64,000 nt of DNA from Struthidea cinerea (lineage: Eukaryota > Chordata > Aves > Passeriformes > Corcoracidae). The notes under the pieces were generated by a model. That model searched no databases. It was not told the origin of the DNA and saw only the letters and a program-made list of their open reading frames with translations. This document shows, in pieces, positions 10,821 to 24,400 of the stretch. Position 1 is the first letter of the stretch, and the number at the start of each line of letters is the position of its first letter. The stretch is from NCBI GenBank assembly GCA_013397865.1, contig VZTI01001175.1:2092823-2156822 (forward strand), read 5' to 3'. Both the position numbers and the translations under genes were made by a program.

Positions 10821-13800
10821 CAGACTGAAGCAATTTATCTACAAGTTGGGTAAAATAGAATGTAACTTTTAAAATCCACATTCCGATGTAAAAGAGTCAA
10901 ACTCAGCAAAAGGCGTAAGAATTAGTTATAAAATTAAATTTAATTTTTCATGTCTGTGTTGCCACAGTGAATGAGGTTTGAAAGGGTAGGGAGTAGCACT
11001 CAATTCACTGAAGTGTGACAATTCTTCCATGTCAGTGATTTCAAGCCTGAAGGGGATGACATCCTGTAAGCACATTCATCCATTTGTGTTTATTAAATTA
11101 AAGCCTACATGAATTTGCAACAACAGACTGTTCATTAACAGAAAAAGAGACTATTGCTTTCCTCTTGGGACTGTTTTGGCTTTGATCCATTGATCTATTC
11201 TTGCACTGACATAAATATTAGGTTTTTGTTTGTATCAGTTTTGTCTTCTTCCTGTGAAATATGAGACAATAAACAGCAAAAAAAAAAGTTTTCTGAACAT
11301 GTTAATGTGTACCATATACTGTAAGTAGCTAAATTAGTTATAAAATGTAATAAAATAAACAGTGCACAATGCACTACCCAAAGTGAAAAAGAGAATCCTA
11401 ATTTTTTTCTCAGCTATCTCTGCTAAATTGTGCTATACTTTGCTTGATATACAGGCATTGGGTGGAAGGCAAAAAGAAGTGAACACTAACTAGGCAGTGT
11501 TATGCAATGTGCTGTTTAACACATATTTCAATAGCACCCAAAGACTCACAGGCAAAAGCTTTCTTTTTATTGTGCAGCACCCTGAGCAGAGGCAGGGAAA
11601 TAAGTGGTACCTCAAAGGGTGCACTCTGAAGCTGCACATGAGAGAGAGAGAGGGAGAGTACATCTCAGCTGCAGTTTTTCAGAAGCTCCCCGGTTCCCTT
11701 CTCCCCCTTTTGCAGTAATGCATATTTCAAGCAATTGGGAAATATCTGTGTTATCAAGTCAGGATCTGTCTCTGTACGAGAAGGCGGAGGATTACAGAAA
11801 AGGGGTTACAGTCTCCCTGACCAGTTGATGAAGTTCCTGAGAAAGGGTGGAAAGGAGAAAGCCTTCAGATGTTTTTGCAAGAAGCTACAGTTGAGCAGAA
11901 TTATTACAGGGATAATAGGTACAGGGGTCCCAAAGACTGGATACTTTAGTTCAACAGAGAATACAATATACATAAAAGATGAGGGTGTAATTTGAGGGAT
12001 ACAGAAATGATTGCTCTAGTTCTTCAGGGTGAAAAAATTGTCTGTGTAGCAGAAGTAGGAGAGAGAACAACGATTGCTTTTGAAATACAAATTTTGTAGT
12101 GAAAATGAAACAATGGATCCAAAGAAGAGAGAGAGGAATGAAGTGATGGAGCAATCATGCACACGAGGTGTTTTTTTTAGGGCGTTGGAATTAGCACCTG
12201 GAGCTGGCTCATGCTGCAGAGCAGGTGTGGTATTCTGCATGGGAGGGTCAGATAGAAATCAGTATTTTGCTGAGGTAAAAAATGGATACAGCATGTGTAT
12301 AAAATGGAAATGGGCTGATTATTGAAGCTGAAGCTGCAGAGAATGAGTGTGTGGGATTGTGTGACAGCGTAGCCAGCAGTGAGTCAGAGAAAAAGGCAGA
12401 GCCAACAGAAAACAAAAGCCACATGAAAAGGAGGGTGCGTCAAGCTATAGAAAGGCTGGTTTGGTCAAGTTACTGGGGCTTCCTGGCTGTGGTAAGAATT
12501 GGAGGACCTCCTGTGTAGTTTAATGTAAATTGCGAAAAAATAGCAGTAGCCCATCAACATCAGTGGGTATTTTTGCTAGCACTGAAACTAGCGTATCTAA
12601 AATGGGTCATAAAAAAAAAATTAAGACCAAGATAATTAGGCATATCATTGAGAATTCAGTCTAGGTGAACTGAATGGAATATTTCCAGATGGAATATTAG
12701 TTGGTCCGATTATGCCTACCCATCCTTTCTTGCTTTTGGCGTTAAATAGAAGTTAGTATTGAAGAAGTTTGAAAAAAAAATCACTCTGCTATGAAAAAAA
12801 GGAAAAGAAATAAAAATTTGTATCGAACCAAGATGCCAAGATTATAACTGTTATTTATGCTGCCGAACCATAGCCCTTCCCCAGTGTGAAGTTGGAAGCC
12901 TGAGATCTGTGAGAGATGTAGTTTGGTAAGACTGTTTTATACTGGTTTTCCCAAATTTTCTGGATTATTCCTCCTCCACCCCCCATTATGTAAAGAGGAG
13001 TCATGAACGGTGCTCACTAAATGCCAGGATTGACCCTCAGGTATCACAAGGTCAGACTGGCGCCCTGGAGGTCCCTGCACCTCGTTGTGGTTGTGGGGGA
13101 GGCTGAAGTTGGCTGCTGCAGGTTTGAAATGGCCCACACCTATAGGATGGGATGCCTGTGTCTCTCCTGGGAGATAAGCACGGAGCTAAGGCACTGTTTG
13201 GATGCAAATCCCTTGGCCTGGGGCTGGTGTTTGGGGGAGACTGAGTCTATAACTCTGGATGATGTCTGTTCTCTGACAGGACTGAAAGCAAGCATGTTCT
13301 GGTAGTTGTGTGTCCATGTGCAGCCTGTTTTGCCATTGACTGTTGGGCTACAGCCTGGTGGGGTCAGCAGGCTCTGCACGGAGCGAGGGAACAGCACAGA
13401 GTCCATCCAGGCTGTTGGTTGAGATGGAGTTCATATGCATGCTGAGACCTGGGAATTCCCAGCTAAGGAAATTCTTTGTAGTAGGTTCTTCAGCTTAAAT
13501 AGTAAAGGTGGCAAAATCCTTGCATATGGCTCTTGTGAGAACCATGATGGGGATGGTTCTATGAACCGACAGGGGTACTTACCTTTTTGCCTCTTGGGAA
13601 AATTATATAACTCCATGAATCCAGGAGGTGATAAAAGGGAGCGCCTTTAATATGCAGAGCTTGTGCCTAAAACAGCAAAGTAATAGCCAGAACAAGAACA
13701 GGTGACATGTCTTAGATTTGAAATTCACTGACCAGAGTTTTCCCCAACCAGCCGTGCTGAGTGACTGGTCCTGAGTTTTGCAGCATGTTTGTCCTGGATG

Positions 13801-14130
13801 CGGAACAGCTGAATCACTCTGAGGAGACCCATGGCACTTTGTCATTTAGTGACCTCTCTTCCACAAGGCCAGGTTGAAAGTCAAAGAGCCAGACACCTTA
13901 ACTGGAGTCTTTCTTAGTATTCGTGTAACCTCCTCTCTGGTTTAAAAAGAAGGAAGAAAAAAGATAAAAGAGAGAGATAAAAAGACTCTTTTTTTGAGGT
14001 GATGACAGTGTGCATCCCACAGTTATCTCATTCTTCAGAGGAAAGCTTGGCTTTCCAGTACCATTATTAGTTAATTGTTTTGAAAGTGATACGTCTTTGG
14101 ACACAGCCTGTATTGCTGGGTGTTAAACCT
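10821..14130. other. Noncoding DNA, no gene seen
   Basis: The stretch is AT-rich, with a short GA-repeat tract at 11641-11658 and several A runs of 8 or 9 bases. A GC-richer interval near 13020-13420 carries overlapping frames on both strands, but no product can be recognised and no consistent exon boundaries were found. Confidence 0.7.
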
Positions 14131-14139
14131 TACAGTTAT

Positions 14140-14350
14140 TCAGGCATTTGGCTCCTCTGTAATTGTGCTTCTTTTCTCTTAATTAAATTGTTACTGCCGG
14201 TTTACATGGTACTTATTTACAAGCTGTAGTAGAAGAGCTTTCTTCATGACTCTTTCTAATGCATTGAATTTGCATGATTGGCAGTGACTTTATATTTGCA
14301 ATCTATACATCAAATAAATAAGCATGATGATTTTGCAATATATTTTATTA
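14140..14350. promoter_or_regulatory. Possible conserved noncoding element
   Basis: This non-repetitive AT-rich segment contains TTAATTAA at 14179-14186 and a POU-type octamer ATTTGCAT at 14268-14275, with other homeodomain-like TAAT words between them. Such combinations are typical of developmental enhancers, but the individual motifs are frequent by chance. The call needs cross-species alignment. Confidence 0.25.
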
Positions 14351-14716
14351 GTGACTCACTAAGTTAGGCTTTCTTAATAACTTCCTTAGACTTTCATAAT
14401 AAATGGATAGTATAGGTTATCAGAAGTTAATATTTCACTGTTCTTACTGGCTTTCTTCAAAGTGCTAAAGCGGTTGGTTTGGCTGTTAAATGATCTTTTT
14501 ATAAAATGGGACTGTGGTTCACGTATCAGACTTCCCCTAAAACTTCAGAAACGCTTGGATATGGGATTTTAGATTTATGTGTATTCATAAAGCATAGTTT
14601 CACATGAGAAGCGGAAAAAGTGGGAATACCTTGGGTATTTAAGCACATACAACCAGGAACTATAGTATAAATGACTCAGTATAGGTACCAGTAATTTCTG
14701 AGAAAAGGAAAGAAGA
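14351..14716. other. Noncoding DNA, nothing seen
   Basis: This is ordinary AT-rich sequence without frames or motifs of note, leading into the poly-T tract. Confidence 0.7.
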
Positions 14717-14741
14717 TTTTTTTTTTTTTTTTTTTTTTTTT
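14717..14741. repeat. T25 homopolymer
   Basis: Twenty-five consecutive T are followed by CCCCAG. It could be the tail of a decayed - strand retroposed copy, but no repeat body is recognisable to the left and no flanking duplication was found, so simple slippage is preferred. Nearby, C8 then T8 occurs at 14905-14920. Confidence 0.9.
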
Positions 14742-17160
14742 CCCCAGGTTAGAAAAGCTTGTGGGGACCCTCTCATGCTGAATGGTTACTTTTGATGTGG
14801 GTCAGGTATGAATGCTTATACTCTGGGGGAAAAATGGCATACTAAAATGGGGAAAGGAATAAAAGGATTATGCAACAAAAATACCATTTTGGTTTATCAT
14901 TTTTCCCCCCCCTTTTTTTTCCAAGATGGGCTGAGGCTTTCCAGCTGCCACTTAGAAACAATAACACCTGAAAAAATAAGGCTCATTCTCGATGTGTTTG
15001 TGTTGGTGTTAGGGAGCTGACTGTTTTTAACCCAGTGCCTATAGTGAGGCACACTTTTACCCAGTCAAACCATGAAAACAAAATTGATGCTGTGTCAGCA
15101 TCTTGGCTGCAAATAACACTCAAAACAGATTATAGGACGTGCTAGGAATACAAAATAAGGTTAGAAATAATGCTTCAGCTGTGAGTTCTTCAGGCTGTGG
15201 AAATAATAGAGCATAATTTAGTAGAAGAGGAACTAGGGAGTCAGCATGCAGAGGAAAAAAAATGAAAGGAGCAAGAAAAATGAAGAGAAATGGAAATAGA
15301 TGTAGGGGAAGTTTGGCAAGTCCTATCAGTGGAAAATTCTTATGCTGACTGTATGTAAGGGCCAGAAGGGATTTAAAGAAGAGCCAGAAGTCATTCTCAA
15401 ATAAAGAAAGCAGTGACTGATCTTTGTGAGTGCTGCTCTACAAGTCCTGAAGAAGATATAAAAATATACATAGAATCTGGGTATGTTTGTTAGCAACTTC
15501 CAGATGAGCCCAGACCGGTGCAGGCCAGTGCTACAAACTGTTTACATGTTGTCCCACCTTTTTTTGTGTGGGTGGAGGGCAGTGTGGCCTTCAGGCCCTC
15601 ATGAAGTGAGATGATCCTTTTCAGCAAAGGTTGGTGCTCAGTCTTATCATTACCCGTAAAAACACTTAGTAATGCTAAAAAAATAACTAAAATTAACTTG
15701 GGATGCATATTTAAATTACATTGTGCTTTGGGTCTTAGTTTATTTGAGCTATTAAATATACTTCTTCAGCATGACCCTCCTCAGTGCTGTGGGAGGCCGT
15801 GTGGTGAACTAGCACAGCACTGAATACACTGTGTAAGCACTGGGTTTCCAGACCTCATTTCTACACATTAGGTGACATTTGAACCCGTTGTTTCAGACAT
15901 CCTTGTATTTCACAAAGGTAGAAGTATGCAGCCCACCGTAGGAACAGGGAACTGCTCATCATTCACAGTGAAGCAAAGTTCAGGGTTTCTGTGGCTGTTG
16001 TCCATGGACTCCTCTCCTCCTACCCATGTCTTCTCCCAGGAACTGAAAGCAGCTGGCTCTGTGAGGTGGATAAACACATGTTTACCTTTATACTACTTGT
16101 TGATATGCCATAATGAAGAATGAAGTTGAAACCATGAAGTGGAACAGAGTAATGAAAACTCTTAACTACTGCTTTGAAAAGCTGTTACTGAAGTCTGGGT
16201 GCTTTGTGTCTTTCTTCACTGTCACATCTGAGCTTTCCTACTCTGTATTTCACCACAAACAAAACAACTATTCCAGCATCTTTCTTCTGTTTACAGCAGG
16301 GTGGGGATATGAATTTTTAACAATAGATTATTACTTCTTATTAAAGCAAACATAAGTTAACTTCATTTTCAGGAAGCTTTAAAGGTGAGGTACTATACCA
16401 AAGCCCTACCCTTTCTTCATTACAGGTTTTCTATCTCAGGGACATTTAGAACTTCTAGTTCTGCCAATAGTGGAAGAGTGGAGACAACAATCTGAAAGCA
16501 AGATGCAAACTCAGCCTTGAAACAGTGTAATCTCTCAGCAACCATTATGTTAAGTTTAGAATACCTGAAGTCAGTCAGAAGCCTGGTGGGAGCACTGACA
16601 TTTCTGAATAGGGTTCAGTCTGCGAGTCTTGCAATCTATTAAACAACGTGTTACGATATTCAAGTCTAGATATCACAAAGGCAGGGATTAATGTACACAC
16701 ATCCACACAGGAATCTTTGATGCCTTCAAACGCTCCTCATCTTCTGAAAACCAGTCAGCAGCATCGCCTACGTATTTCACGGCAGTCTTCCCACCTGGGC
16801 ATTTCAGCCTGACAGTGGGAAGCCTTTTGAAATGATAGTGAGATGTCTCAGTGTAGCTTGCACTCCAAGTTCCAATAGCTGTGGTTTGGGGTTTGTTTAT
16901 GTGTCTGTACAAACATCTACAGACACAGAGCTGGACAAGCCAAAGCTGGATAATTTAAGATCAAATTTTGCACCTTAATGTCACAGATAAATAGTGTGGT
17001 CAAAGTCCTCAGAGTCATTTGTCTGGTAGTAATGCTCTCCAGCAAAAACTGCATACTAGAAAGAGGAATTGATCCTTTCATAGGTAGTAACAAGCAAAAA
17101 GCTCCAAAAATATGTTTTATATGCAAAAATATTTGGGTTGTGTAACTGCTCTCCAACTTT
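14742..17160. other. Noncoding DNA, no gene seen
   Basis: The stretch includes a purine-rich patch at about 15248-15308. There are no recognisable coding segments. A 12-nt interval at 16373-16384 between an acceptor-like and a donor-like site was noted and rejected. Confidence 0.7.
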
Positions 17161-17164
17161 TTAT

Positions 17165-17192
17165 CTCTCTCTCTCTCTCTTTTTTTTTTTTT
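17165..17192. repeat. TC microsatellite followed by T12
   Basis: Eight TC units run into twelve T, then AGGAAG. The pyrimidine run ending in AG mimics a strong splice acceptor. The downstream frame runs only about 23 codons before a stop, so I read it as a microsatellite. Confidence 0.85.
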
Positions 17193-20100
17193 AGGAAGTT
17201 TGATTAATTTTCTGGATGCAGATAATTTTGGGGTAAAAAAAATTTTTACCCTACCCAGCATCTATCACTAGCCTGAGGAATAGTGATCTAATTCTGTTTG
17301 ATTTTTATCTTCAGTGTTTAGTACAGAGTAAGTAGGGATGTATGAACCTAAGATAAACACTAACCAAAATATCACTGCAAAATATTGGGCTTACAAACTT
17401 AGTCTAACAGTTATTCAAATGAGGGTAAAATGAAAGATAAAGTAAATTCAATTTTATCCTCATTCTGTACTTGCCTATTAAAGAAACATGCAGCCCTTTT
17501 CTGCAGCAGTGGCACAGTAAGTTTAAAGCATTCAAGCCCAATGTAATTATTATTCTTTTTTACTCTTTCCTGGGCATTAAATTTATTCAAATATGAAGGA
17601 ATAAGAACATACTCATTAAAATTAGTAAGGTTTTCCTTGTATGTAAGGCACACATGTGTGTTGGTCCTTGATATTGATCCAAATCCATCTATGCAATGAT
17701 TAACTGACACTTCCACTACTCTGTTTAATTGACATATAGGTGGAAAATCTTTAAATGCACATGGCAAGAGAAATCTTTCTTGATCCCCTTTCTTGATGGC
17801 TTTGATTCCATGGCAGAGGAGACCCTGTGGTATCTTTGCATGTAACTTCCTGATCCCATGGGTACAATACAATCTGTTATCGTGGGCTTCTAGTAGTTCA
17901 CTGTAGTACTGCTACTCTATCAGGAAAACACAAAATCGTAAGCATATAATGCACATTGTTAAAGTTATATATAAGAATACAAAATGTAAAATATCCTGTC
18001 TTAAAGAGCACCAAAATAGAAAAATAGGAGACACAGTAGAAATAGGAAAAGGAGAAAGTGCAACAAACAGTGATCCTCACAAATCCAGTGTGATCGGCAG
18101 TCAAGAGGTGGTTCATTTGAGTGAACCTGTGAGCAGTGCAAGTAAATGAATTGTAATAATCAAGGGAAGGTCTTTTAAAAGTATGTTTCAGATGATAGCT
18201 TTAAGTGAATTTGATCTCTTTGAGATGACAAAGTCTGGTCTCTAATTAGGTTTCTATTCTTACAGTGATGGATATGAAGTATTTTCTGAATCTGTTTGAC
18301 CTTCTCAGCCTGGGGAGCAAAATTATTTCCATAGTCCTTAATTTCACATGAGTTTTGCATTTGTTGCCACAGAGAACTCTCACAAACAGAGAAGAAAGTT
18401 TAAGTGGTTGAGAGACCTTCTTAACTCTGTGCGCTAGGCACAGGCTTTATTACTGCTTGTTTGCCTGTGGAGCTCTTCTCCACCCTGTACATCTGCTTCA
18501 GTATTCGTGTTATCTCTCTGACTTGGGCTTGGTGGTTACTCACAGGGAGCCTCTGCACTTGCATCTATCTTCTGCATTTCTTAATTTCTTTTGGAAATAC
18601 TCTATTCTCTCACCTTATTAATGTTAAAACAAAAAAAGAAGGGGAATTTATTGCTAAAGGCAGCAGAATAGCGAACTTCTTGGTGGAGTACTGTGTCTTC
18701 CCCTGTGAGTGAAAGCTAAATTAGTTCTGAGGTGCTTTCACGCAGTGGAAGTGTAATGAGAGACACCAGCCACCTCTCCGTTAATAACATGCCAGTCACA
18801 CTGGGAGCGGCGCTCGGAGCCTGCTGGGAGAGCAGAACCACCAGCACAAGCAGGTAGGAAGCAAAAAATAAGTTTAAGAGAAAGGAAACACAGGTGGAGA
18901 TCAGGGCTCTGATGTTCCAGGGTGCAAAGTCATTTCTTTCTGATGAGAGGGAGTGACTCAGCCTGGCTGGATGGGCCAAGTTGCTGCTAACTTCAAAATT
19001 GCTGCAGCTGTAACATTACAACAGCAGCACTGCTGCTGCTCAAGAGGCATTGGCAACAGTGTGGGACATGGAGTAATTTTTCTGAATGTCTGTTTGTTTT
19101 CATTACCTGTTCACAGTTAATTGTTTTATTTCCTTAATAAAACTGGGATGGTTCTGAGTTCTGCAGCCCAGTTCCAGCAGTTCATGTGTGATGCTGCTGT
19201 ATTTGTCAAACACGAGGTGCTGGAAGAACCCGAGCATGATCTCTGTTTTCATTAGATTCTCATAGTACTTCTCTTTCCTTCCTATTCTGATTTCCATCTT
19301 ACATTGAACTCATAAGGGTTAAGTTTTACATGGCAGTCAGGTAAGAACACAGATGGTTGGTTCCTGCAGTTTTTTCTTTCCATCTCTCCAAATCAGACAA
19401 GCAGCTGAGTGAAAATTTCATAGCCACAACTTCAATTTGAATATTCAGGCTGGTATGTTAAACTCCAAGGAGCTGTGGACATGAGTAAGGTAACTCTGAA
19501 GTTCTGCTGAACTGCAGCAAAAAAACCCAGAGGAGAAGAAAGTGCTTCTGTGGGTTCATGAGCAGGAATAAACTTTGTATTCTGTTGGTCCTCTTGAAAC
19601 ATCTATGTCATTAGTTGACAGGAAGTCTTATGGCTACTTTAAGAAAGGTCTCGCTCCTTTGCACAGGAAGCCAGCACTAGTTTTCTGTCTGATTTTTCTA
19701 GTTTCTGGGTTTATCTGTTTCTGTAGGAAAAAGTACTGCATTAGATCTTTGAAGGAGGGACTGTCTCAGACTGTGCCATAGAAGATTACCTTTCACTTTT
19801 GTTTCTCCATGCTTCCACAGATATTTCTGAATCTGTGTCATCAATCTTCAAACTCTGTGGTTGGTACTAGGATTTTTGGATTTCTAGGTTAGTTGTCCAG
19901 TGTTACAAGCACAGGTTGAAAAAAAAATGGGTAAATCCAGGAGAGAACTGTTTTTCAGATTCTGTGGTCCAGAAACTCATATAAAACTCTGATTTTGCTC
20001 AAAATGACAGGCATCAAAATGGCTGCTATCTCCTCTGTGAACATGGATTATATGTTACAGGGGGTATTTTTTTTAAGCATTCTTGGACTCTTTGAAGGTT

Positions 20101-21349
20101 TGAACACTTAAAACACAAGGAGCAGAGACTACAACTTAGTAAAATGTCTGCACATACGGACAGAGGGGCATGGCTGTGGCCTTCAAAGATCAGGTAGTGA
20201 CACTTCTAATCAGCAAAACAGCATCTTGAATATAATTTGCTGAACTCATTAAACAACATCTAGCAGAGAGGGAAGAAATAGCTGTGGTTTCTAACACTTT
20301 TATGTTTTCTTTGTTGGACACTTAATCTTGGGTCAGCTTCCACAGAAATTGCAGAGACTAAGGAATGAAGTAGGTTTATTATTATAAACAGCAGCAGCAT
20401 CAGATAAAATGACATTCATTAGATTCATTTGGCTCCTGCTGTCTGAGGAAATAAGTACATGGTTCCTTGCACTGGCAAATACATGTACACTTTAAAGGAG
20501 CCCTGTTGTTTGTCTGCTCAGGCAAACCCCCATGGAAGTCAATAGGGATTTGTCTTTGGTGTCTCAGTGTGTGAGAGCACATCCCACGAATGGACAAGAT
20601 GCTGATCAGCTGATTTATAATGTAATTCTGCTTTGTTTCTATTAAAAATATTCCTAAAATCACAAGTCTTATAAAATAAGATCCTCTTTTTTGGATGTTT
20701 TTTATTGTGCAAAATCCTTGGCCCTACTGTGGTCAAGAAGTTTGAGTGGTATGAAGACTCAGGCATGTAAATAGTTGGTTTATGAAAGCTCTGCCCATTT
20801 CAGTCGAGTGTCCAGATTATGCCAATCTCATTTTACTTTTGGTGTTCTCTGTGATACTTGGGGAAATATTTTAAATGGTGCAAGTACTTGTATGTATTTT
20901 ATGATTTCTGCTTCTTTATTATTAGCTTCTAGTGGCTTAAGAACACATTAGAAACATAAATTGCATATTACAGCACAGTGCCCTCAGCTGTCACCTCAGA
21001 GTACTATCATCCATCTTAAGTACACAGGAATCTGAGGCTGGAGTTTTCTCCTAGGCAAAAATTCCAAATGAGTAGAGCTACAACTCAGCATTGTCTTCTG
21101 CTTATACATCAGAAAGGGTAAACACACACTGTTGCAGAGGTTCCTGCTAAGGACTTGATCAGTAGATGCCAGCTGGAGTGCCTGTGAAAAGTTGGTGTCC
21201 TAGTGCAAACCTAAGGAAAACATTGCTCAAAGCACCTGGATGAAATCTCTGGCGTTTTGCTTAACCTCAGCCATCCGTGTGACTCTTCAGACATTTCTGC
21301 AGTAGAATCTATTCCTGCCTCTTTCTCCACCTCTCCTCTGCCTGACCAA
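17193..21349. other. Noncoding DNA, no gene recognised
   Basis: This interval includes a 153-codon frame on the - strand (17411-17872) in AT-rich DNA. It begins at TTG and has no family resemblance that I can see. A short near-palindromic CAG/CTG cluster lies near 19020-19040. Otherwise it is unremarkable. Confidence 0.65.
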
Positions 21350-21416
21350 NNNNNNNNNNNNNTCCCCTTTCCCCCCCCCCCCCCCACCCGAACAAAAAAA
21401 AAAAAAAAAAAAAAAA
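21350..21416. repeat. Assembly gap with C15 and A23 homopolymers
   Basis: Thirteen N (21350-21362) are followed by TCCCCTTT, C15 (21371-21385), a short spacer and A23 (21394-21416). The homopolymer pair explains why assembly failed. The frames crossing it (21211-21699 on - and 21257-21505 on +) are artefacts of low-complexity sequence. Confidence 0.9.
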
Positions 21417-24400
21417 TAAAGGGAGGCACTGATGTCTGCTTCCCTTTGTGGTTTGAAACAATGGGAAGGTTTAAAAGGTGTGACAGAAGTGCTCTGGAGT
21501 GGTAGATCTTTGTCTGTTTAAAAATTGCCCTAACAGCTACTGCAGTTAACTCTTCAGTCCATGATAAAGCAATAGAGATAGCCATCCAAAACGTCCTTTC
21601 TGCCTGATTTCCTGCTTTTATCTTCAGCAGCTGTTTGTCGTGGATTTCATGGCTATTGTCATACATTAGACTGTATATTCTGGCTTTACATGCAGACAAA
21701 TGAGATATGAAGGCTTCTTATGGCTTGATTGCATTAGTAGCCAACACCGTGAACCTCCAGTTTTAAAAGCGTGAATATTTGGTCCAGGAAAGTTTTTGAA
21801 CTGAGAGCTCTGGCAGACTAGCTGCAGCAGTTTAACCAGAATTGTTCAAGATACTACCACTGCCCACAATCTTCTCTCCACACAAAAGTCACAAGCCAGA
21901 ATTGGTGTTGTCTGATCCGGTGCTGCTCTTTTCAGTCCAGCCTGCCACAGAAGTTGGAGCCTAGATTTCCATTTATTTGATTTAGTATTTGAAGGTTAAG
22001 TGTAGTCTGTGAACTTCAGTGATATTTAATGTTGCTGAGAGTGTTCATGGCATATCCATGGGAGTAGCAACTGCTCCAGATTTGTGGGGGAAGAGGAACT
22101 GCCTTTGGTAGTATTGAGTTCATTGTTGGCATCAGGCTTGATGTTAGAGCAGACCTAGAGCAAGGGCTCTTGCAGGCAATATTGGTGGTGGTGTGAGGGT
22201 CAAAAGGCTGCAGGGCAATGTTTCCTTGGTGCTGAAAAAGTACAAGGTTTCATCAGCGTATGGGAGGAATCTGGTGCATTACTGAAGGTGAGGCTGGAAG
22301 AATTCATAAGTTCTGCAGATAAAATTGTTTAGATATCAGTAAATGTAATAATTTTCTAAGGTATTCTTCTGCCTGTCTAGCTGGTTTTGGTACTTCAATT
22401 ATAGGGTGGCCAAGCAGAGGCAGAGAGTAAATTTATGGAATTTTAAGTGCCTGTCTTTCTGAATTATTAATCATTTGGCACTATCCAACAGTACAAGCAT
22501 GAAAGAAATAACACATTCTGTTAAGAAAACCTTGGTGACAGGTCAGTCTAGGAAGCATCTTGGCTGTGTTTCACATGTAAATCCTTTGTTAACAACATTG
22601 GAAGCTTCATTGATTTAGACAATTTACAAACACTGCAATTCCCTCTTTACTCTGCCTCCATGAAAGTCCATTTCATTTTATATGGAGAAATGTCCTTAGG
22701 GCAATGTTAAAGACAGAAAAATACCACGAAGCCAGAATGGAGGAAACATGAAGTATGATTCCTGGTTTGGTTTTTTTTTTCTTTTCCACATTGTGCTTTG
22801 TGCTGTTGTATCTTACATAGAGAGAGCAGTATAGAATAGTATGTGTGGTGTCGAGAGGATATGTAAAGTTTTTAATACTTAATGCTTTCTTCTTAACATG
22901 TGCAATGTAAATATCTGTGAGCAGACTGAACATCTAATAAAGGTGACCACAGGTTCTACTGCTGTAATCCAGTAACATGACGAGCAAGTTTCACGATTAT
23001 ATGGTCAAAGGAACAAAGTTGTGTGTTTCTTATTATGTGTAAATTAGATTAATATAAGTTTTCTTAGTTATATAGAAATTACAGACTTGGGGAAAGGAAA
23101 AGCACAACAAATTACAGCATGTCTGTGTATTCATACTTGCATTTCATCAAAGCATTATAATGTTGACAGAGAACAACAAACAGGAAGGAACAGGAAAAGT
23201 GGGTTTAGGTTATGCTTCCAGCATGACTGCCTTATGCTGTGTTTGTGACACTTCAGGGAAGAACTGCAGAGTACTTGCCTTTGTGTGATCTTCATCATTT
23301 TTCACCACGATCCCTGATGAAATTTTTATATGGAGAGTTGCTGTCATTTCATATGCTCTAGAAACAAGAAAAAGCCTGCCTTTTTACCTTGGTGAAGAAA
23401 GAGACTAAATGCATCAGCATATTGTGACACTGAACACTTGATCAAATATAGTAAGTAGGTGCCATAGCAGAAAACTTCCAGTCATGCAGAATTATTTTGA
23501 GAGCTGAATGGATGTGTGACAGTGCCCTTATTGGAGGATGCTGAGTTCAGGAACAATGGAAATCTACAATTTTAACATTGTAAATCTAATATGAAGCGTA
23601 AATGTGCAATTGAGTTGTTAATAGAATACAAGAAAGAAATTAAATAACTAATGGTGTCATGGTAAAATTTTAATGTTTGAGAGCCTAGATATCTTTAAAA
23701 TGCTGCTTTTGTCCAGGTGCAGGAGTGCCATTGTTTTGGTACAGCCTGCAACAGTGGCATGCAAATGCACACCACTCCCAGTTATTGTGCTTAGCTCAGC
23801 TTGTGGAGCTGGCAAAACACAAAATACACTGCTATGGCATGTTGAGTGTAAGATGTGAAGCTGTCGTTAAACCAGAAGTTATGTTAATTTAACTCAATTG
23901 AAAGATTTAGGATGGAAAGTAGGTGTCTGCATTGGAAGGATGAAAAGACAAACGGCTAGCAAAAGAAGTAATTTGGCTATTCCTGAGAAGTTGGACCCAG
24001 GTCCAAATTTTATTTATCCAGCCAGCTTTAAGGAGTAGCTGTTGAAGAAACATCTTCCAAAGGAAAGGTAAATATTTTGTGGGTGCCTTGTACATAAGGC
24101 ATTAGCAGTGATCACAAACCAGCTGTTCCAGCTGCGTGGGTTGGTGAACCTGGTTAATGGTTGTTTTCCTGCACCAAGTCGACTATTAACAGTCAATATA
24201 AATCTGCTGGTTAGACACCGTCTTTGTACACTCTCAGAAGACTTTCTGGAGTGCTAAAAAATTATGTGGACATAGCCCACATAGCCCACTAAGATGATTC
24301 CCATCTCAGCATCCCGGCAGCAGTAAATTGTTTGTACAGAAAGTGAGAGAGGAGCTATGCAGAGTTAGTGGATCCAAAGAACTGAGGTAGGTTGTGTCAG

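Noticed and set aside
16373..16384. 12-nt interval between CATTTTCAG and GTGAGG
   Set aside because: It is too short to judge and the donor is only moderate, so it is consistent with chance.
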